NCBI GenBank assembly: GCA_019671135.1 | Contig: JAHRHY010000003.1 | Coordinates: 2,728,001 to 2,792,000 of the forward strand | Direction: 5' to 3' | DNA: 64,000 nt | Source: Linnemannia hyalina | Taxonomy: Eukaryota > Mortierellomycota > Mortierellomycetes > Mortierellales > Mortierellaceae | Shown here: one piece after another, positions 10,640 through 20,997 of the stretch | Layout of the letters: the number at the start of each line of letters is the position of its first letter | Position numbering within the stretch: the stretch's first letter is position 1 | Program-made: the position numbers and the translations under genes | The notes under the pieces: model-generated | Told to the model about the DNA's origin: nothing | Database searches by the model: none | The model's input: only the letters and a program-made list of their open reading frames with translations

Positions 10640-13600
10640 ATGACAACAACCATCTGGACGACTCTCTTTGGCCAGCCTGACAACCCCGACGACCTCAAGG
10701 GCCAACCAACGCTGTCAGAAGACGCCTGTGGAGACCTCATCCACTCTCTCGCCCGTCTCGGCTACCTCTCCAACATTGCCACCTCGCTCGACGGGAAATC
10801 ATTCATCACCCACGACCAACTCGACACCGACATATTATCTCTCCTCGACAAGCGCAGCGGTATTGAACAACCCTCTGTCTCTCTTGAAAGTGGATGACAG
10901 AAAGGCGTGTTCAAAGAGCTTTTTTCTCACGATTTCAAACGCATTATTATTGGTGGGTAATCGTTTAGGTCGTGTGAGCGTGCTGGACCTTCCTAGGGCA
11001 TTGAACACCAATTCGTCCGATATCCAAGACCGTATCCAGGCATTGATTCGCTCCCGACCCGGCAGGATCTTTCACATTCAGGATGAGCTCGTCAAGCTGT
11101 AAGAAACTATATTGCCACCTTTCCCCGCACTTCGTCAGCATTTGCATACATCTCAGCTACCAACCATTGATTAACACATCGGAAAACAACTATTCCTCGT
11201 TCTGCAACTGATCGTAGAGAGTATCTCCAGGAGATGACATCTCAATTGAACCAGGAGCTCGCACAGCGTGGATTCCTGACGGCTTTGGAAGTTTCGCGAA
11301 AGTACAAGTTCGGCATCGACTTTGTCCGCCAGGTAAAGGGCATGACTAGGCTTCTTATTATCTTCCGTCATGATAAGTGTCGCTATCGAGAACGTGTTCG
11401 TGGCCAAATCATTTGACAATTATTTTTTCGATCTTTTAAAACAAGTTCTTGAAAGACCGCGTAGGAAGCACAATTCCAGGACAATCTGATACTGTCGACC
11501 GTGGACTTGTTGTAGCACCGTGGTTTCACGAACAGGAGAAGGCCGCTCTACTCAAAGCTCTGCACCAGCTCAAAGAGTAAGCCTTTGACCATGATACCCT
11601 CAAAGCAATCATTTCTACCCGCGTTTTGTGGTAGTGCTTTCGCTGACCCATATCTATCATTTGCTTCGTTAGACCGACGAGCTTGGCTTCGCTGAGGGCC
11701 AAGAATGTTGTTCAGGAACAGCTCATGTACGGATTGTGCGATACGCTGGCAAAGGATACAGGACTTCCTGGAACGTTCAAGGGCGTGGGCGATCAAGGCA
11801 CCTTTGTGCCTCAACCCTATGAGCAACAGCAATCTGATTGGATCGAGACCTTTTTCAAGAACAACGGGTTCATTGGTATGACTTTGTCTCCTCAACGCCA
11901 GCCCTTCACTCTTCATATGCCCTCCGCATATGTGAAACGCATGATACTCATCTCTTTTCGTGCTTTTGTCTACATATCTAGAACTGGATGCGGTCAAGAA
12001 ACATGGAGTGGCGGATCCAAAGGCGTATATGCAGGCAAACCACCCAACGGCCCTCCTGCTCGAAACTCACGCTGTCAAGGAGAGTATCTGGTCCATCATC
12101 GATGCCAGTGTTGAGGACACTATTGCCAACCTCTCCTGGATCGATGTCAAGGTTAGTTTCGTACACCCCGATCCACCACCTTTGTCAACCATGACATTAA
12201 ATGTTTGTCTCTTGAGATTTCTAACGCCATCAAAAATTGCAATTATTATTTTTTTAGCCACTCGTGCCATCACCCATGACAAAGGAGGACATCTCCCGCC
12301 TCCTCCAACAACTCCCCAGCCTCGAAGAACCAACATCTCGGATCCCAGTCGCCCCAGAACAGGACCCTTCGCTCACAGGACTGAATGGAGGCTCTCCACA
12401 GGAGGCACTTGTGATTCAGGACAGTATTGTGGTGACCTCGGGGCAGTTCCAGAAGTGTCTCTTGAGGATGGGTCCGCTTTTGGATCGGAAAGCCAAGGCG
12501 TTGCTGTCGTGGAGGTTGTCCTTTGGTAACACCAACAACGATGATGATTTGGCTGGTAGTGGTGGTCAGGGAGAGGGTGCGGAGGGTGTCTTTTCGAATG
12601 ACACTGCCAGTCTCAGAAGTCTGCTGGACCAAGCGTCTGCTATTACTGGAGGTGGCCAAGGGTCCAGAAAGAGTCAAAAAGGAAAGCAGACACAGCAACA
12701 ACAACAGCAGCAGGGAGTCAAATCGGATGGGAAGAAGCAGCTGCGGGATTTCTTGACGATCCAGGATATTAAGGACGAGATTCGGGATATGGAACCCGAT
12801 TTTGATTCTGCGGTCGTCAACGCTACTGCGGGTATTCTGTACAAGGACTTGTTGCAGAACCTGAAGGATAGGAACCGGTCCATGGTTCTTCGAGCTCAGG
12901 AGGAGGAAGAAGATGATCAGGAGCAGGGAGGCGAGGAAAGTCAAGGTGCAGTGAGTGAGGAGCAGACACAGGAGGCACAGAAGGCCGTTTGGTCTAATGC
13001 GGCCATGTTGGATATTCAGTCACTCTCGAAGCGCATCCAACTTTCGTCCAAGGCAATCGAAGTCTTTGAAGGTATTTTTGAACGGAAGCAATAATACTTG
13101 GTTGAAGGACACACAATTGGCAGCAAGCAGAGCTAACGTTGTTCTTATCATATCACTTCTTATCCATCTTAGATGGCACGGCTAGGAACTCGCTCAGCAA
13201 GTACCTACTCCAATCACTGTGCGTAGAACTACTCGACCTCACTACTCTGTACCTCACTACCATTATCAAAGACTCCACCGCCACCTTACCCACGACACCA
13301 TCCAAGAACGCAGAGGAGACACGCGATCGTCTTCAAAAGGCATACTCTGAACACCACAGTCAAACAGAAGCATTCTCGGCAGGCAAAGGACCATTCCTCC
13401 TTCCCTCCGAAGACGCCACCATGTTATTGGCGGAGCTTATTCCAAAGGATCAGGTTGATCCGCTGAAGAAGATGCGTAAATTGACTGCTGGAAGCGGCAA
13501 GGAGAAGAACTTGACCGAGTACTTGAACATCTGGTCGGGTCTTGTCAACAGCTCGAACAGTCGACTCGAGAAAGTCGATACCTCTGATACCGACGATGGG

Positions 13601-14086
13601 TAAGAAAAACGAAGCTTGGTTTTTAACACGATCCGTTTGCATTTTAAGAAGTATCACAGGATTTTTTTGGCGCTAACATCCACACTTCCCATTCCCCTTA
13701 TGTCTTACAGTGCCAAGTTGTCGGAACACTTGGAGGAGCTCCACAGAGTCCTGATAAGCATCGAACCCCAAACAGACTCCGGAGCCTTGATGTTGCACAT
13801 CGTCACCCTGATTGCGTTCCAGAAGTGGACTGGTCGCATGCTCCACGCCTCTGGAAAGTACGTCCCACGTATCCTGCGACAACTCCGATCGACTATAGAA
13901 CAGCAGCAAACCCAGGAGCAGCCTGGTGCTAATGGATCACAGCTAGAGTTGTTGGAAAAGATGATGAGCCATGTCATGTCCAACATCAAGCAAGCTCAGG
14001 AGGTGAGCGCGCCCGAAAGTGAACAGGACGCGAAGCAGCTCTGGCAGTCTGTTCACGATCTCGGGATCGACCTCACTAAACAGTAG
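10640..14086 (+). CDS. UFL1: E3 UFM1-protein ligase 1 (UFL1)
   Basis: Nine exons: 10640-10859, 10969-11098, 11218-11332, 11446-11576, 11673-11875, 11982-12151, 12258-13071, 13173-13599 and 13711-14086; all phases agree and give 861 aa (human about 794). Segments line up with UFL1 in order: LDGKSFITHDQLDTDI near residue 50, the winged-helix repeats (EYLQEMTSQLNQELAQRG), FVPQPYEQQQSDWIETFF, DASVEDTIANLSWIDVK, VVTSGQFQKCLLRMGPLL, a Lys/Gln-rich low-complexity linker, a GTARNSLSKYLLQSL helix, and MLHIVTLIAFQKWTGRMLHA near the C-terminus. UFL1 acts with UFBP1 and CDK5RAP3 at the ER to transfer UFM1, notably to ribosomal protein uL24 during translocon-stall clearance. Its presence implies a UFM1 pathway in this fungus. 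It converges on CDC73, with 123 bp between the stop codons. Confidence 0.93.
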
Positions 14087-14209
14087 AAGGGATCTTTTCA
14101 CTTTTTTTCTTCGTAATAAAAAAGTGTTCTCGCAAATGGTCCTTTTATTTTTTGCAGCGGATTTGCAAAAGGAGTTCCAGCTATTGTCGTGTTTGTCGTT
14201 TTTCATGAT

Positions 14210-16013
14210 TTAGCAGGTGAGGAAGGGCTTGTTGGCGAGACACCATCCCTGCAACTTGTCCCAAAACTCTGTGACAACAGCCCGATCTGCGTGTCGACGG
14301 TGACGGTTCAACTATAGATTTCCAAACCAACAAGGGGAATATCCTTCGATTAATCGTACGTCCCAAAACAAAAGAAACCATTCCATGCACAAGACAAAAC
14401 GCTGATGTTACATACGCTGAGAATTTCGACGTTCCAGGTCTTGATAGTCTCTTTTGGCTGCTCATCGGTCCACTTGGTATAGAATCCCTTGACTTGAGCA
14501 AACAGCTCGACGGGCTTCTGCCACTTGAACTTCTTGAACTGCCACTCTGCTCCCGTCGTAAACACACACACAACACGATCCCAGTCTTCCGGTCTAAGGA
14601 TATCTGTGTTGTCGATAACTTCGTATGGCACCTTCGTTGTCTCGTTTGGCTTCATGCGACGGTGGATCTTGAGCCGATTGGGCTTGGATTCTCCCTTGTT
14701 GCGAATATCTCCACTGTCAGCGAACCTATTAGAGAAAGTTGAGAATAACTGTTAGTTACATCTCCTTTGCCGTTTCACATCCCTTTGCAGTATTGCCCAT
14801 GTACATTTGCTCCATGTCCGAGACTTACTCTTGTCCTTCCAGAAGCTGCTTGACGTTGTACATGGTGATCATAGATGTGACAGCTGCAGGAACAATGATG
14901 ATAGGCATCCGACTCGCTATTAAGAAGAAAGAAAATGTGTGCGCGTGCGTCAGAACACGATGTCATTGTGGATATTCAGTGTCGTCTCAAAGGTTCGTCC
15001 GGTAAACGAAGATAAAAACTCGCCTGATTTGGGACGAGCCTGAGAGGGGTTTGCTGAAGGTCGAGGGGTTTGGGAAGATGATGATGCTCCAGGCCGTGCC
15101 GTTGAAGACGCTGGGGGTGCGGCTCCTGGTTGTCTTGGATCTGGTTTCTTGATTCCCTTGTCGTCCTTTCCTTTGCCCATGAGAATCTCACTCCCGTTCT
15201 TTTGAATGTTGGCGAATGACTATATCATATTAGTGCGTCAAAAGAGAAACAAGGCGTCGTCAGCGAATACTGTTGCACGGAACAATCCCACTGCTCTGTT
15301 GATATTAGCACTGCATCGCTGGCTGTGTTGTTCGATCCAATGATACTCCCGACAAGTACCTTGCTGCCACGCAAAACACTTGCGGTTGTCTTGGCCAATC
15401 GCTCCTTTGACATGATGAGGCTCAAGACCTCGCTATCGTTTCCTGGTGCTGAGTGTGTCGTAGTCTTTGGTTTCTTTGCTCCTGAATCCTGGTTGCTATC
15501 CACGACGTCGTCTCCTGCTCGCTTATCTATAAGAGTTGAAGAAAAAAACACAAAAAAAAATAATTAGCAACGATGCCAATTGTTCCTCACGCGCGAAGAA
15601 CGACATTCCGATAATACGTCCAGACTTCACGTACTCGACTCGGTCTGGTATACAATGTTGGCAGAATGTGCTGTGGCTCCCTGAAGATAGTCGAGTACCA
15701 ATCTCTTGTCCAGGATCGAAACGGTCGGGATCATCTTTTGAGCACCCTCCAACGAATATTCGGCAACACTCTGGGTGGACCTCTGGAGAAGGAAGAGGAG
15801 TGTTTCGAGGGTGTAGAATTCATCAGAGGCTCCGCGTCTGTAGTTGGTGGGGGTGCTTCTTGCAAACTTGAACTGCTTGGTTCCATCGTCAAAGACCACG
15901 CTGGTGGCATCTGTGAGCTCCTGGACTGTTGCTCCTGAGGCATCGACCAGAGAAGGCTCCCGCTTGGCGATGGTGAACTCTCGTAAGAGGCTGAGGGGAT
16001 CGTTCTTTGACAT
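14210..16013 (-). CDS. CDC73: Paf1 complex subunit CDC73 (parafibromin)
   Basis: Six exons: 15635-16013, 15360-15526, 15024-15219, 14829-14916, 14416-14725 and 14210-14311; 413 aa. The N-terminus (MSKNDPLSLLREFTIAKRE, FYTLETLLFLLQRS) matches the parafibromin N-domain. A KRAGDDVV segment and SKERLAKTTASVLRGSK correspond to the middle motif. MPIIIVPAAVTSMITMYN through PEDWDRVVCVFTTGAEWQFK to LNRHRRHADRAVVTEFW is the Ras-like Cdc73 C-domain. The protein links the Paf1 complex to RNA polymerase II and histone modification during elongation in the nucleus. Intron 3 (14917-15023) fits the reading frame only with a GC donor (TCAG then GCGAGT), because no GT donor nearby gives phase 1. The central region is much shorter than in human parafibromin. 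Confidence 0.93.
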
Positions 16014-16309
16014 TATGAGTCTGTATGTGTGTTATTAGTCGTTGATTAGATGTTTAGTGATGAAGACTGATTGGCGATGAAGGTTGTCGGCGAGAAAAGG
16101 GTCGGGTGGAGGGGAAAGTCGCGTTGCTGAAGAGTCGGTCGGCGGTCCAATCAAAAAGGAAGCATTGGAGTTGGAGGCAAATAAAAAAAAGAGATCTGAT
16201 CACTTCAGAATCTGTGTGACGTCAGAGCCTAGGAAAAGAAGTGGGCTTCACTCTCATGAACGGCTTTATTCCTTTGTTCCCCCATCCTCACCACAAAGAA
16301 CGCGAGAAA
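16014..16309. promoter_or_regulatory. Divergent promoter region CDC73 / GPI18
   Basis: The 296 bp separate two divergent start codons. A TGACGTCA palindrome at about 16217-16224 is a perfect CRE/ATF-type site; this is a sequence match only. Confidence 0.5.
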
Positions 16310-18171
16310 ATGGAGACCCACTCAAGACGCACTCCCACCACACATAACACAGTCAACAGGATAGGCACTGTTGCATACTATGCCCTCATCTCACGGCTCG
16401 TCATCTGGGCCCTTGCAGCGGTCTCCCATGCCCTCATTCAGGACTACGACTCGGCCCTTGAATTAATCCTCCCTATCGAAACCATCGGCCAGCAGCTGTT
16501 CAAGAGCATCTTTGGCGTCTTTCTCCGCTGGGACGCCTTTTACTTTGTGCACATTACCGAGAAGGGATATGTCTTTGAGCAGGCCCATGCTTTCTTCCCC
16601 TTGGTCCCGGCCTTGACTCGACTTGTCGCCAACACTGGTAAAGAACGAACACACAAAATTGGTGGCTGTGTTCTGGTTGGTGGCAACTTTCTCTGTCAAA
16701 AATGAACGCGAAGGACTAACTCGAACGGCAAATACGATTATTATTTTTTAGCCCTGGCACCCTTTAGCTTCGCGCTTGACTACAAGCAGCAATTAGTTCT
16801 CGCCGGTGTCATCGTCGCGAACGCATCCTTCATTGCCGCTGCCGTGCAGCTTTACAGACTTACAAAGGAGCTCTTTGGACGCGAACCGTTTGCATTCCTC
16901 ACAGCAATGCTCTATGTCCTCACGCCCTCCGGCATCTTTATGTCTGCAATGTAAGCAACTGTTGACCTTGCACCTTTGTAGTAGGAAACACGAGGTGAAC
17001 ATCCTAGATGACTCACAGTGCCTATTCAATCTAAACACCAACAGCTATACTGAGAGTACATTCGCGGCCCTGTCCTTCACGGGCATGCTTTTTGCTGCCA
17101 GAAAGCAGTACTTGCTGGCTGCAATTGCTTGGTCCATCAGTTGCACAGCTCGGTCGAACGGTATCCTCTATGCCGGCTTTATCATCTACGACCTTGTTGT
17201 TCGCATGGACTTCAGCAAGCCACTGTTCGTAAGTTCAATCACGCTTATATGTCCGTGTGTCTAGCATGTCATTTGCACACCTCAATCTGTCTAACATGGT
17301 CCCTTGTTGTTACATTCATCCGTGACTCAATCCATTTATACAGCACAAGGTCTTTGTGCTGGTGAAGGCTGGCTTTCTCTGCCTGATCACATGGACCGGA
17401 TTTGTCGCAGTTCAATTCTACGGTTACTCCCTGTACTGCACGGACGCTTCGAATATTGATGCGAGACCTTGGTGCAACGCCAACATTCCCTTGATATATA
17501 CCTTTGTCCAGGACTTTTACTGGTACGCTTCCTCTTCGTCTCGAATCATCTTGCTCTCACCTTTTTGTAATGCCAGCCTTTCTCAACTATTAAGTTTGCT
17601 ATAATGTCCAATTACTTCCATCATGGCTTGTAGGAATGTTGGGTTCCTCCGGTACTACGAGGTCAAGCAGATACCCAACTTTTTGATGGCTGCTCCCATG
17701 ATCATTCTCTCAGCTTCTGGAATCATGTACTATGTCCTGTTCGATAGCCATCGTGCCATTACCCTCGGTCGCTCATCAACGCCTGGTATGCTTGCGCCTC
17801 TTCCTTCCAACATCGGTAGACATATGACAATTCGTTATTTCCGGCTAACTCATGTACTATTTATCCGGCTTTTTTTTTTGCTCTCCCATATAGCAACGAG
17901 CGACAAGGCTACTCTTCCTTTCATGAGTCTTGCGGCGTTCCCTCATATTGTTCTTTGGGGAGTCCTCCTCCTCTCCAACATCACCACGATGCATATCCAG
18001 ATCATTACACGCGCATTTTCGTGTCTGCCACCAGTGTACTGGTTCGCAGCCCATCAATTCGAAGGGGAGGAGGCGTTAGGAGGTGGCAGGACAAAGACTG
18101 TTACCACGTTCTTTGTGATGTATGGCTTGATCGGTATTATTCTCTTTGCCAACTTTTTCCCACCTGCGTAG
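16310..18171 (+). CDS. GPI18: GPI mannosyltransferase 2 (GPI18 / PIG-V)
   Basis: Six exons: 16310-16637, 16752-16950, 17045-17228, 17344-17522, 17634-17785 and 17894-18171; 439 aa. The diagnostic PIG-V motif FLRWDAFYFVHITEKGYVFE appears near residue 75, followed by HAFFPLVPALTR. YTESTFAALSF and the loop RYYEVKQIPNFL also match the family. Many hydrophobic helices run through the whole length, as expected for an ER-resident polytopic GT-C enzyme. It adds the second mannose (alpha-1,6) to the GPI anchor precursor using dolichol-phosphate mannose on the lumenal side. The start METHSR was preferred over an in-frame ATG upstream at 16241 (MGFTLMNGF) because it sits just before the first transmembrane helix. 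The choice is not certain. Confidence 0.92.
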
Positions 18172-18417
18172 GTCAGGTCATCCCATTAGATATCCCAACA
18201 ATATACATTTTAACAGCTCTGTACTGAAGATGTAACCATTCTCCGCTTGGATGGCGAGTTGAGTAATTCACGTCGTTCGGATCTGTCTGTGACTCTCTGC
18301 TCAGCGATATGACTGGCTGACTGCCCAAGGTGGACCTGAACCATATTTTTTCCACACCGCCCGTCCCTTTTTCCACCACTCACACACACAAACACACCCC
18401 GCAAACTCCTTCGAACA

Positions 18418-20607
18418 ATGTTCGCCAGAATCATAAAGCCGGCCTCGCTCCCAAGGATCATCCCTTCTTCATCCCTCTCCCCTCTCCGCAGCAGTCTCAT
18501 CCAACAACAACAAAACCACACCGCCAGATTCATCACCTCTGCTGCCAAAATGACCTCCCCCGTCGTCATTCCTCGCGCCGAACGCGTTGCCCACTTTGAA
18601 CAGGATGGTAAATCAACTCTCATCGACAACAACAACAACTCTAACGCTGCCAGTCCGAAGCCTCGCTCAATAGCATTAACTGCTACTTGTCATGACTTAA
18701 TACACACCAGCTTACCATTCATCCTATCACTCAATGCAACATCACTTTAGTCTGGTCCATTTTCACACCTTTGGCTCTTGAGTGCCAGGCTGTCAACCTT
18801 GGTCAGGGTTTCATGAAGTAAGTGTCGCATTGGACATGCCATCGATAAGAGCAAATTGGCCGTTGGGATTTGGAAAAAAAAAAACATCGACCTAACGCGC
18901 TGTTTTTTTTTACCTGTTGTTACTCACCAACATAGCTTCCCTCCCCCAGACTTTGTTGTCGAGGCTGCTCGTGATGCCGTCACCCGCAACGACTGCAACC
19001 AGTACAGCCACCCCAAGGGTCGCCCAAGACTGAGAAACGTAATCCATCTTTTTTCTTTGCATTGTTCTTTCTTCTGTGCTCCTCCTTTACCCCCAGCAAA
19101 CGAGTACTTTCTGCCCCAAAAGTTGATCAGGATCCGTGCCTGTGCTACTTTACATTTCTGCCATTTTTCTCACGCTTATCCCCATTCCAAATAGGCATTG
19201 GCAAAGTCGTACAGTCCTCTCTTCAACAGGACTCTGGATCCAGAGACTGAGATTGTTGTCACTGCTGGAGCCAACGAGGGTATGTCCATGTCAGGATGGC
19301 CAATGGACTACTGCAGGAGAGAGAGAGCGAAAGACACGTATGGGGCGAATTCCTGTCAACATGCGCCTCAACTGAGAACGATTGCACCACCTAACACACA
19401 AAAGTTTTGTTGCGGCATTTCAATTTTTTATTTTGACATGCGTACATTAGGCATTTTCAGTATCTTTGCAGGATACTTGGACCAGGGCTCCGAGGTCATT
19501 CTCATGGAGCCCTTCTTTGACCAGTACATCGTAAGTCAGGAAACAATGATATTGGGATCTGTCATTTTATCGTGGACAGTCGCGCTTCAACGCAACCTAC
19601 TCACCGTTTTGTAACACCTCGATTGCTCAAACTAGTCCAACATCACAATGAACGGAGGAGTGCCTGTCTACTGCCCTATCCGCCCTACAGGCGATACTTC
19701 CAAGGACATGCCTGCCAGTGAATGGAAAATCGACATTAAGGAGCTGGAGTCCAAGATCACCCCTCGGTCCAAGATTATTGTCCTCAACACCCCTCACAAC
19801 CCCATCGGCAAGGTCTTCTCGCGCGAGGAGCTCGAGGAGATTGGCGCCTTGGCCACCAAGCACAACCTCTTGATCATCAGTGACGAAGTGGTACGTACTC
19901 GACTCTATCTCGATTGCTCAGTCGGGGGAAAGTATTGCACATCATTCACCGACTCTAACATCGTGCTGTTTCTTTCTTGTATCTGCTAGTACGATCGCTT
20001 GTACTTTGACCCTTTGAAGCATCAGCGCATTGCTACTTTGGATGGACTTTGGGAGCGCACAATCACTGTCGGAAGTGGTGGAAAGACATTTGGAACGACA
20101 GGCTGGCGCATTGGTTGGTTGATCGGACCCAAGGCCTTGGTCGAGCCCGCCTTGGCTGCTCACACCCGTATCGTCTTCTGCGTCAACTCCCCCCTTCAGG
20201 AGGCCGTCGCTGTTGGGTTCGAACAGGCAGATGAGCGCGGATTCTTTGGAAGCCAGATCAAGGCGTACGAGCACAAGCGCGAGAAGTTGCTCAATGTCTT
20301 CCGTGAGTTGGGCTTGCCCTGCACCATTCCCGAAGGATCGTACTTTATCCTTGTGAACACGGACAAGATCCAGGTGCCTGAGGATTACAAGTTCCCTGAT
20401 CTGTTGTGGAAGCGCCCCAAGGATTTCCGTACCTGTTACTGGTTGACAAAGGAGATTGGTGTCTGTGCGATCCCACCGACCGAGTTTTACTCCAAGCCCA
20501 ACCAGGTTTTGGCGGAGGACTTTGCGCGGTTTGCGTTCTGCAAGACGGATGAGACCCTGGATGCAGCAGCTGAGAGACTTTTGAAGCTCAAGGCGTACAT
20601 CAAATAG
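18418..20607 (+). CDS. BNA3: Kynurenine/aromatic aminotransferase, BNA3 type (PLP class I)
   Basis: Seven exons: 18418-18607, 18751-18817, 18936-19038, 19195-19279, 19451-19530, 19636-19890 and 19990-20607; 465 aa. Fold-type I aminotransferase motifs are in order: NLGQGFMNFPPPDF, NQYSHPKGRPRLRN, VTAGANEG, EPFFDQY, NTPHNPIGKVFSREEL, ISDEVYDRL, and the PLP-binding lysine in GSGGKTFG (Lys about 292), then GWRIGW and ARFAFCKTD. BNA3-type enzymes convert kynurenine to kynurenic acid and can act as cysteine-conjugate beta-lyases. The first 44 residues are rich in Arg and Ser and lack acidic residues, consistent with a mitochondrial presequence, and a second in-frame ATG at 18550 (MTSPVVIPRAERV) sits at the start of the mature-like region. 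Substrate specificity cannot be read from sequence alone. Confidence 0.92.
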
Positions 20608-20997
20608 AAGTAGAATGTTCTTTTTTTCATGTCCCATGCATACGATAAAGGAAAAAAGAAAACCACATTGAGACAAGCGTTGATGCATTGTGAGTTCAGT
20701 TTATGTCAGATCGAACAAGATTCTAGGGTGTGCAAAGGATGATTGAGAGGGAGATATCTCATGCGAATTTTTGATCAAAAGTCAAAGGGAGGAAACCTTA
20801 TTCGATCTTTCCCTTCAAATGCTCAAAGCAACAAAATGACTCTTTTTTGACAGACACACCAGCATATCAATCATCAATCAAACCCCTTTATCTATTCCTC
20901 TTTGTTCTCTCTCTCTCTCTCACTTTCCTTTCTTTTTTCTCCTCACTCTCATCAGAAAACTCATCAGGAACCACCTCCCTCAGGAAAAAGACACGCC
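20608..20997. promoter_or_regulatory. Tandem spacer BNA3 / MET2
   Basis: About 390 bp with the 3' UTR of the aminotransferase and the leader of the acetyltransferase. A CT-rich tract with a CTCTCTCT core (about 20908-20945) lies just upstream of the MET2 start, as at other genes here. No GATA, riboswitch or other specific site can be supported. Confidence 0.45.

Noticed and set aside
15276..15355. Extra CDC73 exon reading RAVGLFRAT between exons 2 and 3
   Set aside because: SKERLAKTTASVLRGSK already aligns to the motif before SFANIQKNG, so this stretch is better explained as intron.
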